The translations under genes were made by a program, and so were the position numbers. Below are positions 1 through 35,735 of a DNA stretch of 64,000 bases, piece after piece. The notes below the pieces were generated by a model. That model did no database searches. It saw nothing but the letters and a program-made list of their open reading frames with translations, and was not told the origin of the DNA. The stretch is from Neoarius graeffei (lineage: Eukaryota > Chordata > Actinopteri > Siluriformes > Ariidae): assembly GCF_027579695.1 (NCBI RefSeq), contig NC_083596.1, forward strand, positions 17,325,755 through 17,389,754, written 5' to 3'. Numbering within the stretch: position 1 is the first letter of the stretch; each line of letters starts with the position of its first letter.

Positions 1-381
1 TCAGTGAAACTCCACCTGACGTGCTAGCGAACTCTTTTCAAACTCGGAATTGTATTGGGTCGCTAACGCTACTAGAAAATAAAGATTTCTATATTGTTTA
101 TTTGGCAAGATGATGAGAACATTATTTCTGAAAAGACTTCAGATAAGTTAACGTTGTTTCATGTTAACATAACTCCGTTTTTACATGCTAACTAACAGTG
201 TCCACGTTAACTAGCTATGTGTTAACGTTAGCCGTGGACAAGGCGATGGCAACTTGATGAGCAAATCCATAGAAAGTCATTTGACTAACCAGACTGCATA
301 GCTATTCCAGTGTTATCGCTAGCTCAGTAAAGCTTTGCTGGTCTTCTTGTAGCCTTCACCTTTGTGGTGTAAAGAAAATAT
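1..381. other. mtmr3 intron, no feature recognised
   Basis: AT-rich intronic sequence upstream of a Tc1 fragment. I see no coding exon, RNA gene or terminal repeat here. It belongs to the intron that precedes the first exon visible in the window. Confidence 0.5.
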
Positions 382-561
382 TTTCTTTGGGGAATTCTGA
401 AGAGACAAGTTGAGCATCACTCTCCATCCAGCATCCAGTCACTAAAAGAGGTCATTGTTGAATTGAAAAAGATTGATGCAAAATTTCGCCAATTTGTTCA
501 TTCCATGCCTAGAAGACTTGGTGCTGTCATTAAAAATCATGGAGGCCAGACAAAGTACTAG
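382..561 (+). pseudogene. Tc1-like transposase C-terminal fragment
   Basis: An open 59-codon frame ends with TAG at 559-561. It reads through an LWGILKRQVE block and a C-terminal SMPRRLGAVIKNHGGQTKY, the usual closing block of Tc1/mariner DD34E transposases. The catalytic core and the N-terminal half are absent, so this is a 5'-truncated copy. The matching 3' end of the element lies at 1607-1740, because a hAT MITE has split the remnant. No activity is expected. Confidence 0.8.
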
Positions 562-654
562 ATGTAGTAGTTTTTGCTGTGGGGTGTACTCATTTTTGCA
601 CCACCCTAATTTGAGTAAAACTGAAAAATGTATAATCTAAGTTTATATTATTAA

Positions 655-1598
655 TAGTGCTGTCAAGCGATTAAAATATTTAATCGTGATTAATGTCGTG
701 ACTGTCATAGTTAACTCGCGATTAATCGCAATTTAATCGCACATTTTTGTCACATGAAAAACCATTGTAATTCTCTTATCAGCATAAAAATGTGAATGGG
801 CTTTTTTTGTACCAATGTTTTTTTTTATTGCAAAGCATAACACGTCTTGACACAGCCACTGCAAAATGAAACCTAAACCGAGCACCGGGGCTAGCAAAAG
901 AACCATGAGTGAAGTAATCTAGTGCTTGAGTTAGTCTACAACTCTAATCAGAGAGACAGGTTACACAGTGACGGTAGGCTTGACATGCTTGATTATAATA
1001 TAAAGTACACTATTATATTAACTAAGTTGTTCGTTGATAAATATTGCATTGAATCTGATCTTTACTGTTTCAGCTCACTTAACACATTTTGTACTTTTAC
1101 ACTTTCTGCCTGTTGATGCGTCGTGCTGTCCAATCAGAGGCGGCCAAATTTGCATATTACAGGAAGGATTTCTGGGATAGCATTGAGTTTACAGTTCAGA
1201 GGGATCTGGCTTCTTTAGACGCTGTCTTCTTAAAACTGAATAAATATTTAAAAAGAGCCAAATGAGCCAGTCTTTTGAACGGCTCTTTTCAAAGAACGGA
1301 TCACAAAGATGCGAATCCCATCAAAGAGCCATAAATCCCATCTCTACTAGCGCGCCCTGCCCGCGCTGATTCTTTGGGGGGGGAGGGCAGAGGACTCTGG
1401 CTGTGCGGGGCGTGGCATTACAGTCTAGCTGCTATCGTTTTTCTAAGCAAAGTCTCTGTTCCAAGTTCCTGGCAGTTTCAAAAGCTTATGAAAAACCTAC
1501 ATCATGTCACAGAGCGTTAATCTCGCGATAAAAAAATTATCGCCGTTAAAGTTGAGTCAAGTTAACGCGTTAATAACGCAACATTTTTGACAGCACTA
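655..1598. mobile_element. hAT-type non-autonomous element (MITE)
   Basis: The ends are TAGTGCTGTCAAGCG and its inverse TTGACAGCACTA. Both sides carry the same 8-bp target duplication, attattaa (647-654 and 1599-1606), the hallmark of hAT insertion. I see no transposase frame inside. It contains TTAATCGC-type subterminal motifs and a stretch near 1250-1350 with repeated AGAGCC/GGCTCT words that may be another nested remnant. It interrupts the 3' end of the Tc1 fragment at 382-1740. Confidence 0.88.
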
Positions 1599-1606
1599 AT
1601 TATTAA

Positions 1607-1740
1607 CCTTACTTTCACGTTATAAGTTAAACAGATGTTATATTAAACTGTCTTGTCAACGTTTTGGAAATTGTGTTCATTGAGATATTGTTTAAAATGT
1701 TACTTTTCAAAGGGGGTGCACTCATTTACGCTCAGCACTG
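1607..1740 (+). mobile_element. 3' end of the split Tc1-like copy
   Basis: This continues the 3' region of the Tc1 fragment beyond the hAT insertion. It closes with a GTGCACTCATTT motif and CAGCACTG, followed by the TA target dinucleotide at 1741-1742. The split halves rejoin cleanly if the hAT element and one 8-bp duplicate are removed. Confidence 0.65.
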
Positions 1741-1742
1741 TA

Positions 1743-2093
1743 GTTGTATGCGTATGCTGGCTACAACGTTGTTGTAATTGCCAGAACAGAGACTACTGTG
1801 GGCCAATTTTGCTCTCTTGAGCTCTCAACCACAGATAGGCATTTGGGATTTGAACTAGCCATCTCCAGATATCTGGTCACTCAGGAACCCTGCAACTAAA
1901 GGGCTCACCTTTCATTATGTGGAACCTTTACATAAGGGCTTGTTTAGGCTGATTACAGGGACATCAATCGTTTATTACTAATCAAGCTCATGTAGCATAA
2001 GGACTAAGCTAGTACTATACAGTAAAAATTTTTTTTTTAAATGATCGTTCTGTCATTGTATTTCCATGACCAGATACAAGGTTATGAACTTGC
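1743..2093. other. mtmr3 intron, no feature recognised
   Basis: Intronic sequence between two mobile elements. Nothing coding or repetitive was recognised. Confidence 0.4.
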
Positions 2094-2889
2094 ACTACGT
2101 TCAGACTGCAACCTGAAACGACCCATATCCGATTTGTTGTGAAATCCGATTTTTTTGTTAGGCCGTTCACATTACCAATTATATGAGACTTGTATGCGAT
2201 CTCCAATATGAACGGAAAACGACCCAAAAGTGTCCCGCATGCGCAAATTGACACGTAATAAGCACATCTACGTAATACGTAAACAAAAAAAAAGCGCACT
2301 CTTCATGTTTGCAAGTAAAGCATGGAGATGAGGCAAAACCTGGCGATGTGGTTTTTGTGACGGCGGCGGAACTCGCACAATAATCTGATTAATGTGGGCA
2401 GCAGACTAATGAGACCGAAGGTGTCAAATTACTGGAAATTTCCAGAACAATCTTGTAATACAGGATGGTTTAAGTTATAAATCAGTTATAGAAACTGTTT
2501 TATTTAATCAGGCGAACAGATCAGCATCCAGGTCCCTACCAAATCCACCATTAGCTTGATCAATTCTATAAAAGTCTATTTAAATTCTGAAAACTGTACA
2601 AATGTTGTTTTCCACCAAAGAGGCGGGATTAGCCAACGCAGAATAGTGATGTTTGTCTCTTGCTGATGACGTGTAGGTCGCATGAATGCAACCTGTCCAG
2701 TCAGACTGCAGTCGCATGTGAAAATAACGGATATGCATCGGAATTAGGACCACATATCCAAGCGGCCTGGGTCGCATGTGAAAAAATTGGATCTGTGTCG
2801 TTCAGATTGTCAATAACAAATCGGATACAGGTCGCATATGGGCAAAAAAATCGGATATGGGTCGTTTCAGGGTGCAGTCTGAACGTAGT
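2094..2889. mobile_element. Non-autonomous transposon with ACTACGTTCAGACTGCA ends
   Basis: Inverted termini ACTACGTTCAGACTGCA and TGCAGTCTGAACGTAGT bound a 796-bp unit. Its subterminal regions hold many repeats of the ATCCGAT / ATCGGAT word and its variants. A related copy lies at 18035-18732. In that copy an arginine-rich reading frame of fish Harbinger type is better preserved, so a PIF/Harbinger-like origin is possible. The target duplication is not clear, so the superfamily is not settled. Confidence 0.7.
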
Positions 2890-2973
2890 CTTAGTTTCAA
2901 CAGTAGCATAAATATATATTTAAATAAAACGCGCACACTGACAACTATGGTAATTTTATTTTAATATCATTTG

Positions 2974-3152
2974 GTGGCACGGTGGTGTAGTGGTTAGTGC
3001 TGTCGCCTCACAGCAAGAAGGTCTGGGTTCGAGCCCAGTGGCCGGCGAGGGCCTTTCTGTGTGGAGTTTGCATGTTCTCCCCATGTCCGCATGGGTTTCC
3101 TCCGGGTGCTCCGGTTTCCCCCACAGTCCAAAGACATGCAGGTTAGGTTAAC
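2974..3152 (+). mobile_element. Mermaid/DANA-type V-SINE, 5' half
   Basis: The tRNA-like head carries GTGGTGTAGTGGTTAG and a B-box-like GGGTTCGAGCCC. The conserved V domain, with GCATGTTCTCCCC and CCGGTTTCCCCCACAG, follows. The unit stops at GGTTAAC because a palindrome and a hAT element separate it from its 3' half at 4308-4503. Confidence 0.85.
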
Positions 3153-3224
3153 AATTAACCTAACCTGCATGTCTTTGGACTGTGGGGGAAACCGGAGCAC
3201 CCGGAGGAAACCCATGCGGACATG
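3082..3224. repeat. Perfect 70-bp palindrome made from SINE sequence
   Basis: Positions 3082-3151 and 3155-3224 are exact reverse complements of 70 bases, separated by a 3-base loop (caa). The right arm lies between the SINE half carrying GGTTAAC and the left end of the hAT element, and the first bases of that hAT end are missing. Confidence 0.9.
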
Positions 3225-4307
3225 TGGTTCCCAAACTTTTTGGCTGGGGACCCCCTTTTGGACTTCAGAATATTTTTGGGACCCCCTGACATCGACCACC
3301 ACCACCACCACCACCACCCATTATGCAGTGTGTAGTGTAGTAATAATAACCATAATAATAATAATAATCAGACGGATATTAAAGTTGCTATTTTTTATTC
3401 ACAGAAGAGCATTATCCACAAAAGAGCATTGCACATCATAATAAAACAGAACATTACACAGAACATCAGAATATTTTTTCAGTGTGTGCTTGCTTTTCAG
3501 TACAGAGTTTTTCAAATCTTGGTGATAACTGTGAGATCGCCACCCTTAGTTCGTTTTCAATGTTCAACTTTGCCCTTTATTTGGTCTTGATGGAGGCCAC
3601 TGCAGAAAAGCCCACCTCACAGAGGTAGGATGTGGCAAAAGGGAGGAGTATGGCCATCCATAAACATCTTTAAACTTTCTGTCGCCAGCACCTTCAGACA
3701 GAGAACACACTGCGGTCGTTCCTCACCACCCACCAATGTGCTCGTAAAGCCCATTTCGGTGTATGCATCGTCATACCGCCTTATCTTTTTCGCTGCCGAA
3801 GTGCATGGGAACTCGTCCTGTGCAGCAGCCTTGCGTTTTGTAGGAAGCACGTGTAGAAACTTGTCCATGTTGTCATAAAGTCGCCGTCCAATGTTTTTTT
3901 CTGAATCTCAAAATAGGGACCTGTTTTATACAGTTTGTATTCACAGGAGGAGGGTTTGCTAATAACAATATCGAATTAATATTGAATTAATATTCAAGGA
4001 CGGAGCGCAATTACTGAGTGAAAGGGAGCAATTGAATTCTAATGACCGTGGCAGCTATACACTGAATGAAATTCATATTGGAGGGCGGGGAGCAATTATG
4101 GAGTGAAAGGGGGTGATTGGGTTCTATAGACTGATTTAATGACTCTCTGCCGGCTGACGCATTACCAACATTCCGACGCCATTCAAAACATTCCAATGCC
4201 CGTTTTTTTTTTTCTGTGTTATGCAAACAGTCCCGTCTCTCCGCGACCCCCCTGGAGTCCCTCCGCGACCCCCAAAGGGGTCGCGACCCCCACTTTGGGA
4301 ACCGCTG
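3225..4307 (-). mobile_element. Internally deleted hAT element (ZBED/SCAND3-like)
   Basis: The left end reads TGGTTCCCAAAC and the right end GTTTGGGAACC-like CTTTGGGAACCGCTG, the usual hAT terminal type. The right flank GGTTAACT (4308-4315) matches GGTTAAC at 3146-3152, as expected for an 8-bp duplication within the SINE. A polypurine/CACC simple repeat and AATAAT runs sit near 3300-3370. Confidence 0.8.
3478..3868 (-). pseudogene. Deleted hAT transposase: BED finger start joined to dimerisation tail
   Basis: On the minus strand an ATG at 3866-3868 opens a frame with YDDAYTEMGFTSTLVGGEE and the CVLC pair of a BED-type zinc finger. The frame then breaks. About 100 bases later a second frame gives SYLCEVGFSAVASIKTK and ISQLSPRFEKLC, the C-terminal hAT dimerisation block of ZBED5/SCAND3-type transposases. 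The DDE core is missing, so this is an internal deletion derivative that cannot encode transposase. Confidence 0.82.
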
Positions 4308-4503
4308 GGTTAACTGGTGACTCTAAATTGACCGTAGGTGTGAATGTGAGTGTGAATGGTTGTCTGTGTCAGCCCTGTGATGACCTGGCGACTTGTCCAG
4401 GGTGTACCCCGCCTTTCGCCTGCAGTCAGCTGGGATAGGCTCCAGCTTGCCTGCGACCCTGTAGAACAGGATAAAGCAGCTAGAGATAATGAGATGAGAT
4501 GAG
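4308..4503 (+). mobile_element. Mermaid/DANA-type V-SINE, 3' half
   Basis: This continues the SINE begun at 2974: GTGACTCTAAATTGACCG, the TGAATGTGAGTGTGAATGG block and the CAGCTGGGATAGGCTCCAGC block, ending in a GATGAGATGAGAT tail. The first 8 bases (GGTTAACT) are the duplicated hAT target. Confidence 0.85.
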
Positions 4504-4926
4504 ATATTGTCTTGTATAGTTTCTACTCATTGACTGACTGGTCTTGAGTTAATTTTGCATTGATAACCGATGTCCGAATTCAACATATCTAGAGAGAAGA
4601 TAAAATGTGAGACATGATCAGACTAATTATTGTTAAATTGACTCAAAAGTAAGTCAGATTTGATCCAAGATTTGGGCTTGTAATCGAGTGATTTTTTTAT
4701 ATTTTGTGGATATTCAGATATCGGTTTCATCTCAGTTTCTGAAATAGGCAATTTTGTCTTGGTTGTACATAATGTTTAATGATTTTCTGAATTCAGTGCA
4801 AACTGAATAAAGATTCCTTACTGTTCGGTACTTTGCAAAACCGTTCTCGTAGGTGCACTCAGGCTTTTGGTCTCCGTAGTAATTTGAATGAACGCTAATG
4901 CTCTGTGTGCTACTTCCTGTCTCCAG
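4504..4926. other. mtmr3 intron, 3' end
   Basis: Intronic sequence leading to a pyrimidine-rich acceptor with AG at 4925-4926. No other feature was recognised. Confidence 0.5.
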
Positions 4927-29980
<25,054 letters not shown>

Positions 29981-31955
29981 GCGCACTGATCAGATTCCCA
30001 CCCTGTGGGCTTCCCAGGCCCCCTTACATAGGTGCCATGAGAGTCACCTGCTGTTTTTGGCAGAGCTGCAACGCCCACGCTAGCGAGTGAGGATTCATGG
30101 GTCGTTGTGAGCTGAAGCACTGCAAGGAAGTGGGCAAGATGAAATTGGACTGAGTCAGGGAGCGAATTGATGACTGACTGGAGCCTGAAAGTGAGAAAGA
30201 GGTGGGTTTTTTTTTTTTGTGGGGTTTTTTTTTTTGTTTTTTGTTTTTTTTAATTGCACAGAGGAGCTGAACTAATTCATCATCTCTCTTGTCGAGGGAG
30301 GAAAGCCTAATAGTTGAAAAGTCCACCAGGGGGTGCTGTGGCTAAAGTGACCCTGATGCGAAAAGTGGTTTCATCTCAAAAAGAAGTCACATTATATCCA
30401 TAACTCCATAGAAGTCTGTGCTGAGACACAGATTTATCCCGCTCAGACTCGTATTAACTCCATCCACAAATATAAATGTACCTTAGAGGACAATCTCTCA
30501 TCTGCCCTTGAAGCCAGTGACTCCAAGGTGTCGTGCTCCACCCAGTGGCTCGCCGTATGAAAGATGATGCTGCTGCTGCTACAGTATTTAAAAGAAATCT
30601 AATTTTGTATCATTATTTTGTGCACTCTAAGCTGTTGTAAATTTGAGGGAAAATCCGAGACCAAACCGAGGGGGAAAGGGAGAAAACGTGCGGTTTGTTT
30701 ACTCTGTGGTCTGAACTTGAATGTTTGTCTTTTTTTTTTTTTTTTTTTTTCCCCCTCTCTTTCCTCCAGTTGCTGGATGTTGCCATTTGAAACTGATCTG
30801 AGGCCAGTTATAATGGGAAAATCTTTGCATGGGTAGTCGGAGCTTGTCACTGTGTCAATGTGTGCTTCCTTACAAAAGAGGGAGACAAATGAACACGAGC
30901 CATGTGATGGGTAGGTTTGCTTGTTTCTTTCTGTCCTGTTAATGGAGAGAGAGAGAGAGAGAGAACGCACGTCAATCTGGATCCTAAAGGATGCCTTAGC
31001 AATGTTGTACTGTTCCTCCTCGTGCAATACTGTTCTTAACATGTCCATTTCGCAGACTCTTCCTAATTACCACCCTTTAATAATTTGCTGCCTGTGAGGT
31101 GAATTGCAATTCTATTGGATCATCTATGCCTCATGGAGTGTGTTGTGTTTTTATTTTAAGGAAAAGGGCAACTGGTGGTGCCAGAAAAATGTCAATTTTA
31201 TTAAAAGCGACCGGATCCATTACAATATTTCGAATCAGAGTTGCTTTCTGTTGTATGTACAGTTATCGTCTTTAAGCATTACAAATGGCACCTTTTTAAT
31301 ACCCGCCGATTAACATGCTAGTGTGGTAATAAAGGAAATAGGTTTTACAAAAATCACTTAAACTCCTTTTCCTTGGCATGTTAAAAACAGTGTTGAAACC
31401 CAGGGAGAGATTCAAGTTTGGGTTAAAATCAGAACCAGCGAATTGTTCAGACCAGAGGAGAGTAAAGTTTCATTTTGCGTGTCGCTGAATTGGAACTTGC
31501 AGAATAGCGTTATATGAACCCTCAACAAAAGCAACAACTTTTATTCATTTTTCTGTCAGACATGGTTCCTCGCTGTAAATGTATTGTTTTATTGTGTTCC
31601 TTGAAATACTAGTGCCATTTATTTTCATTTTAGGTTTTTTTCCTTCTCTCGTGGAATGCACCATGTCACTTATCAGTAACAATTAACATGTATAATGGTA
31701 CGAATACTTAGCAAGTGAGTATTTTCTGAGGTTCTGCGATGCCTAATGATGTAGGTATTTTCTTTCAAATGGCAAAAACGATGAAGGAACACTTTTTTTT
31801 TTTTTTTTTTTTTTAGAAGAAAAAAAACCAAACCCACTGTAATATATAGTTATCTGTACTAGTGGCTGGAATTTGTCACTTAGTAAATGTTGTAAAGAAT
31901 TGCACTGTTCAAGTCAAATCCCATGGGGCAAATAAAAAAAAAAAGTCTGTGGGAT
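29981..31955 (+). other. mtmr3: mtmr3 3' untranslated region
   Basis: No coding signal follows the stop. AATAAA occurs at 31328-31333 and 31931-31936; the second is the more likely main poly(A) site by position. Long T and A runs and a GA microsatellite (30944-30964) are present. The transcript end is inferred, not seen. Confidence 0.6.
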
Positions 31956-32743
31956 CTGCCTACTCAGTTGTGTGGGTTTTTTTTTTTTTTGCTTTTTAAA
32001 ACTGGAAAACAAAATACAAATAAATCTTCACTATAACATCTTACACAAAGCTTGAATTTCAGTATGTAGCAATGAAGTGTCTTTAATTTCTCATACCACA
32101 GCAATTTGTATCACTCTAACGATTATTTATTCAAAAAAACCAAAATGATGATAACTAACTTGGCAGATCAAAAGTGTATCATGCTGTAGAACATCCATGA
32201 AACAAGTTCCTGTTATCTCGGGTTATGTTACAGCAGCTCTAGACACTTGTTCCGTCACGAACCTCTTTCTTTTTTCTCTCACTTGAAGTTAATAAGACAA
32301 CAGTTACAGTTTGGCTGGTGACTGATAAACCACAAAAAAAAAGCTCCGTTCTGAAGGCTTTCGCATGTCAGAACACGAACAGCTTTACCGCAGACCGTCA
32401 CAAAGCACTAACACTGGAGACATCTTTCCAAATGCCTAAGAAATGTTTCCTAGAAAACTTCACCAAATCAATGATAAGATTTTTATACAATGACGCTAAA
32501 CTTTTTTTTTTTAACTGAAAAAATGCAGCAGGATGTTCACTGTAAGCCTGGTACATCTTGCACTGTGGGTTATTTTCATTTACAATCTGCTGGACTTGGT
32601 GGAACATGAGAAATGCAACAACCTAGAGATCAGTGTGGACGATCGAACACAGTGCAGCAAAAGGAAAGGTACACCAATACTCCTGTATTACACACACTGG
32701 TATAGTTATTTCCAGTAACTCCTCGTGAGCAAAAATTTAAGTC
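31956..32743. other. Intergenic, weak repeat similarity
   Basis: About 32080-32290 shares short ordered words with 42740-43000 (AACATCC.TGAAACAAGT, CACTTGAAG), suggesting an old dispersed repeat. No gene recognised. Confidence 0.4.
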
Positions 32744-33899
32744 TTAAAGCTTGACGGCCTTTTGATTTCATAAAATCGGTGATATTTAGTTCCCTCTGAA
32801 ATTCGGTCATTGTGATGTATGTTTATTTCTGTAATATCTAAAAAAAAAAAAAAAATCAGGCCATTCTGTGGCTGGGAAGTTATTTAATTTGAAGGGATTA
32901 AAGCAAATAATGTGCATGAAATCGCTCGCTTCGCACAGTCAAACAGACCGAGGAAATCTGTGTGTGCATGTGCAGGTTTACCACCACCTCTTCCTCCTCC
33001 TTTTGGGTTTTACAGCAGCTGGCAGCCACAGTGTTGCATTACTGCCATCTACAGGTTTACCTTTGACCGTGCACTGTGTAGGTACATTCAGTCCGTCTCT
33101 TTAAGAAACTACATTTCCCATCAGCCAACTTCCGCGTTGGCCTACGTCACGCGTGGGCGGGATCACCAATGTCACATCCTCCAGGAAGGCATAAACCACC
33201 TGGAAACTCCTAGCTCCTCCTCTTTTGGCGCCGTGATTCAACACGGACACAAGGAGGAATCGCTCGCTCCGCGAGCAAACCCAAAAAGACGTCTTTTCTT
33301 TCTTGCAAGAATCAGAGTTTCGCGCTTTTCTTTGTTTACCTTTGGCCACGGTAGACTCTAAGATTGCGCGATTTCAAACTCAGCTTGAGTTTACAACCGG
33401 TTTTTCATTTGTTCCTTATAAGTACGTACTACTGCAGACCAGGCAGTTATTTTAAAGTTGAGAAGCGATTGAACCCTTTTTAACTCAAAAGCTGTGCACA
33501 TTATTTAATCAGAGACTTTCTTTTCATCACGAGCGACCACGCGTCGGATCAAGACTGCGCCTCACGGAATCGACTCACGTGCTCCACAACGCCGGAACTC
33601 CAAAGTCTCGGAACATCTCTTCATAATCTTGCTAGAGGCAAGATACTGAGTAAGACTTGGCATTTGGGCAAAACCTAGTCTTAGGAATTAGCTTTTATTG
33701 AAGTAGTGTGAATTTAAACTCCCGTTTAATTGTTGCACTATAGACACGCAGTGTGTTGAATTGATTTATTTTTTGTTTTAATCTCTCAATTGTTTAATAG
33801 ATAGGCTGTGCATGCTTCTCTCTATCCCTTACTAACATTTTGATTTCCTTATTACACATTTTGATTGTATCAAGATTTCAGTGAACTGGGTAATGTTAT

Positions 33900-34305
33900 A
33901 AAGCTAGTGGATTAGCTGCTACAGCTAATTCTTCTATCTTATTAGCATCCAGAGATAATTGTATTGTCTCAAGGGATCACAAGGCCTCCACCATGTGGAG
34001 TTAGCTACACAGAGCTAATCTAGGCCTACACAAACACGTGGCCTCTCACAAACACACCTTTAGCTAGCAACCAGAGCTAAATCCTTTGTTCTGAAACCCC
34101 ACGTGGTGACACACCCTCCTTAGCTAGCATTCCTTTGTCTTATCTTAGCCACACGAGGTTAATCTAAGCACACACAAACACACGTGGAGTTAGCTACAAG
34201 AGCTAACCCTCTTGTAGGCCACACCCAAAGTCTCTCTCACACACACAAACATCTTGGTTAGCTACACAAAGCTAATTCTTTTGTCTTAGCAACCAAAGCT
34301 AATTC
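33900..34305. repeat. Cluster of TTAGCTA...AGCTAA motifs
   Basis: Near-palindromic words such as GTTAGCTACACAGAGCTAA, TTAGCTAGCAACCAGAGCTAA and GTTAGCTACAAGAGCTAA recur at least six times, separated by CACACAAACACACGTGG-type spacers. Confidence 0.75.
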
Positions 34306-34340
34306 TTTTGTGTAGGCCACACCCACACAAGGCCTCTCAT

Positions 34341-34342
<2 letters not shown>

Positions 34343-34381
<39 letters not shown>
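34343..34381. repeat. AC microsatellite
   Basis: Nearly uninterrupted AC dinucleotide run of about 19 units. Confidence 0.9.
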
Positions 34382-34382
<1 letters not shown>

Positions 34383-35377
34383 CACTGTTTGTATATATTT
34401 CAATCTGCTATTATCCATTTTTATCTGTTATAATACATTAATTTATTATTGAAACTGTGTGTTTTATTTGTGTTCCAATGTTTATGAAGTCACACAATCT
34501 CCCAAAGAATTAAAAAAGGTGCATATAATTTATGTAATATGGTAAGTGATCATAATAATTTGGAATATACCATAATTTGGCTGTTTGGTAACTTATTATT
34601 AAGCACCAAAATTAATGGTATTGATTAATGAGACTGATTCCATGAGTGATTTAATGATATGAGACTGATTCAATGAAAACGATTCAATGGTATGATTCAA
34701 ATGAGACTGATTCAATTTTAATTATTAACCTTCAGATTTAATGAGACTGATTTAATGAGATCACTTAATAATTACCAAATGCACCTACAACTGACAGTTA
34801 TCATTCTTTCGCTAAACGAACAGAAGGTGCTCGCTGATATTTATTGGTCTTTTCTCGCTTTCCGTTACTGTAGTCGGTCTTTCACGTTTCATTCGCACAC
34901 TCGCGTCCTCCATTTTCTCTCCCGTTTTTCAAATTTGTATCCCATAATGCCTTGCGTGAATAGGGAAAGTCCACTACGTCATGCATGATGTAGTATCTTG
35001 TATTGCATCATGGTGAAGCAGGAAAAAATAGTAGAGAATTTAGGGTCACGTGGCCCTAAATTCATTAAATGTTCTATTTTAAAAACCTCATAAAATTGAA
35101 AGTCTGTGATTCGAATTCAGTAGTTTTCGGGCCACTAAACAAAAATCATTGGATGGCAGGGAAAATTCTTTTTATGACCTACACTTGAAAAATCTGAAAG
35201 GCAGTCTACCTTGTGCAGACCTTCTCAGGTTTAGTAAAATGTGCAGTAAACCTCCATAACAAAGTTCCTCTCAAGTCTTACTTGAGGCCAGGACTATAAC
35301 ATAATGCATATACTGTATATAAGGAGCAAAATATGACGAGGCATGCTAATATTGGAAAATAATCCTATGTTAGTTTA

Positions 35378-35460
35378 GAAGGGTACTCGGTATACCTTCA
35401 CCAAGCCATATATTACAATATCCACATGTTTAAGTTTGCGTACACATCCGGATTTGAGCA
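35378..35460. repeat. Left part of CCTCCGCCAAGCCA-type repeat
   Basis: GGTATACCTTCACCAAGCCA resembles 9351-9375. The right part of the same repeat resumes at 39952, so the LINE between them inserted into it. Confidence 0.55.
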
Positions 35461-35534
35461 TGGTGCCCCCCTGAGGCAAGAAGTGTTTGCTCGCTCCGCT
35501 CTCGAATGCTGGCTTTTTCTTTTTTTTTTTTTTT

Positions 35535-35735
35535 TTTTGTGTATTTTCTGTTTTTTGTGCAGGCCACAAATGTCATGCACTGCTAACGTATAACAGACAG
35601 GCACTGCTGGACATTGCCAACACACACAGCCATTTGGAATTCTGGCTCTTAGCTTGTCCAGTTTGTTTTCCAGAGACCGCACATTGGCTAGCAGGAGGCT
35701 GGGTAGCGGTGGTTGGCTAGCATGAGCTTTTAGCC
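35535..35735 (-). mobile_element. Inverted LINE-derived segment with A tail
   Basis: The reverse complement of about 35638-35735 matches 35892-36000 of the LINE body at roughly 93%. On the minus strand it continues into different sequence and an A run (35519-35538). It looks like a separate short retroposed piece or a rearranged 5' end placed head to head with the LINE. Confidence 0.55.

Larger units (their letters stand above)
32947..34800. mobile_element. Unclassified 1.85-kb insertion, repeat-rich
   Basis: Absent from the sister element at 26811-28077. It contains a CpG-rich, promoter-like stretch (33100-33350), a region of repeated TTAGCT...AGCTAA words (33900-34300), an AC microsatellite (34343-34381) and repeats of GATTCAATGAGACTGATT (34620-34760). 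No open frame of note. It could be a solo LTR or an unknown element. Confidence 0.5.
32748..35211. mobile_element. TTAA-type element, copy 2, with a large insert
   Basis: Starts AGCTTGACGGCCTTTT after TTAA at 32744-32747 and ends near GAAAGGCAGTCTACC, where the right TTAA is lost. Flanks match 26811-28077. The insert, about 32947-34800, has a possible ACAGT duplication at each side. Confidence 0.65.

Noticed and set aside
2971..3060. SINE head as a genuine tRNA gene
   Set aside because: The A and B box wording is SINE-type and is followed by the V domain; no cloverleaf can be completed.
3300..3380. CACC and AATAAT repeats as a CRISPR-like array
   Set aside because: Simple sequence with no spacer structure; the genome is vertebrate.
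30599..31048. 149-codon minus-strand frame in the mtmr3 3' UTR
   Set aside because: It is low-complexity (GA and T/A runs) and antisense to the UTR, with no domain.
34343..34381. AC run as a possible functional Z-DNA element
   Set aside because: A common microsatellite in fish, with no supporting context.
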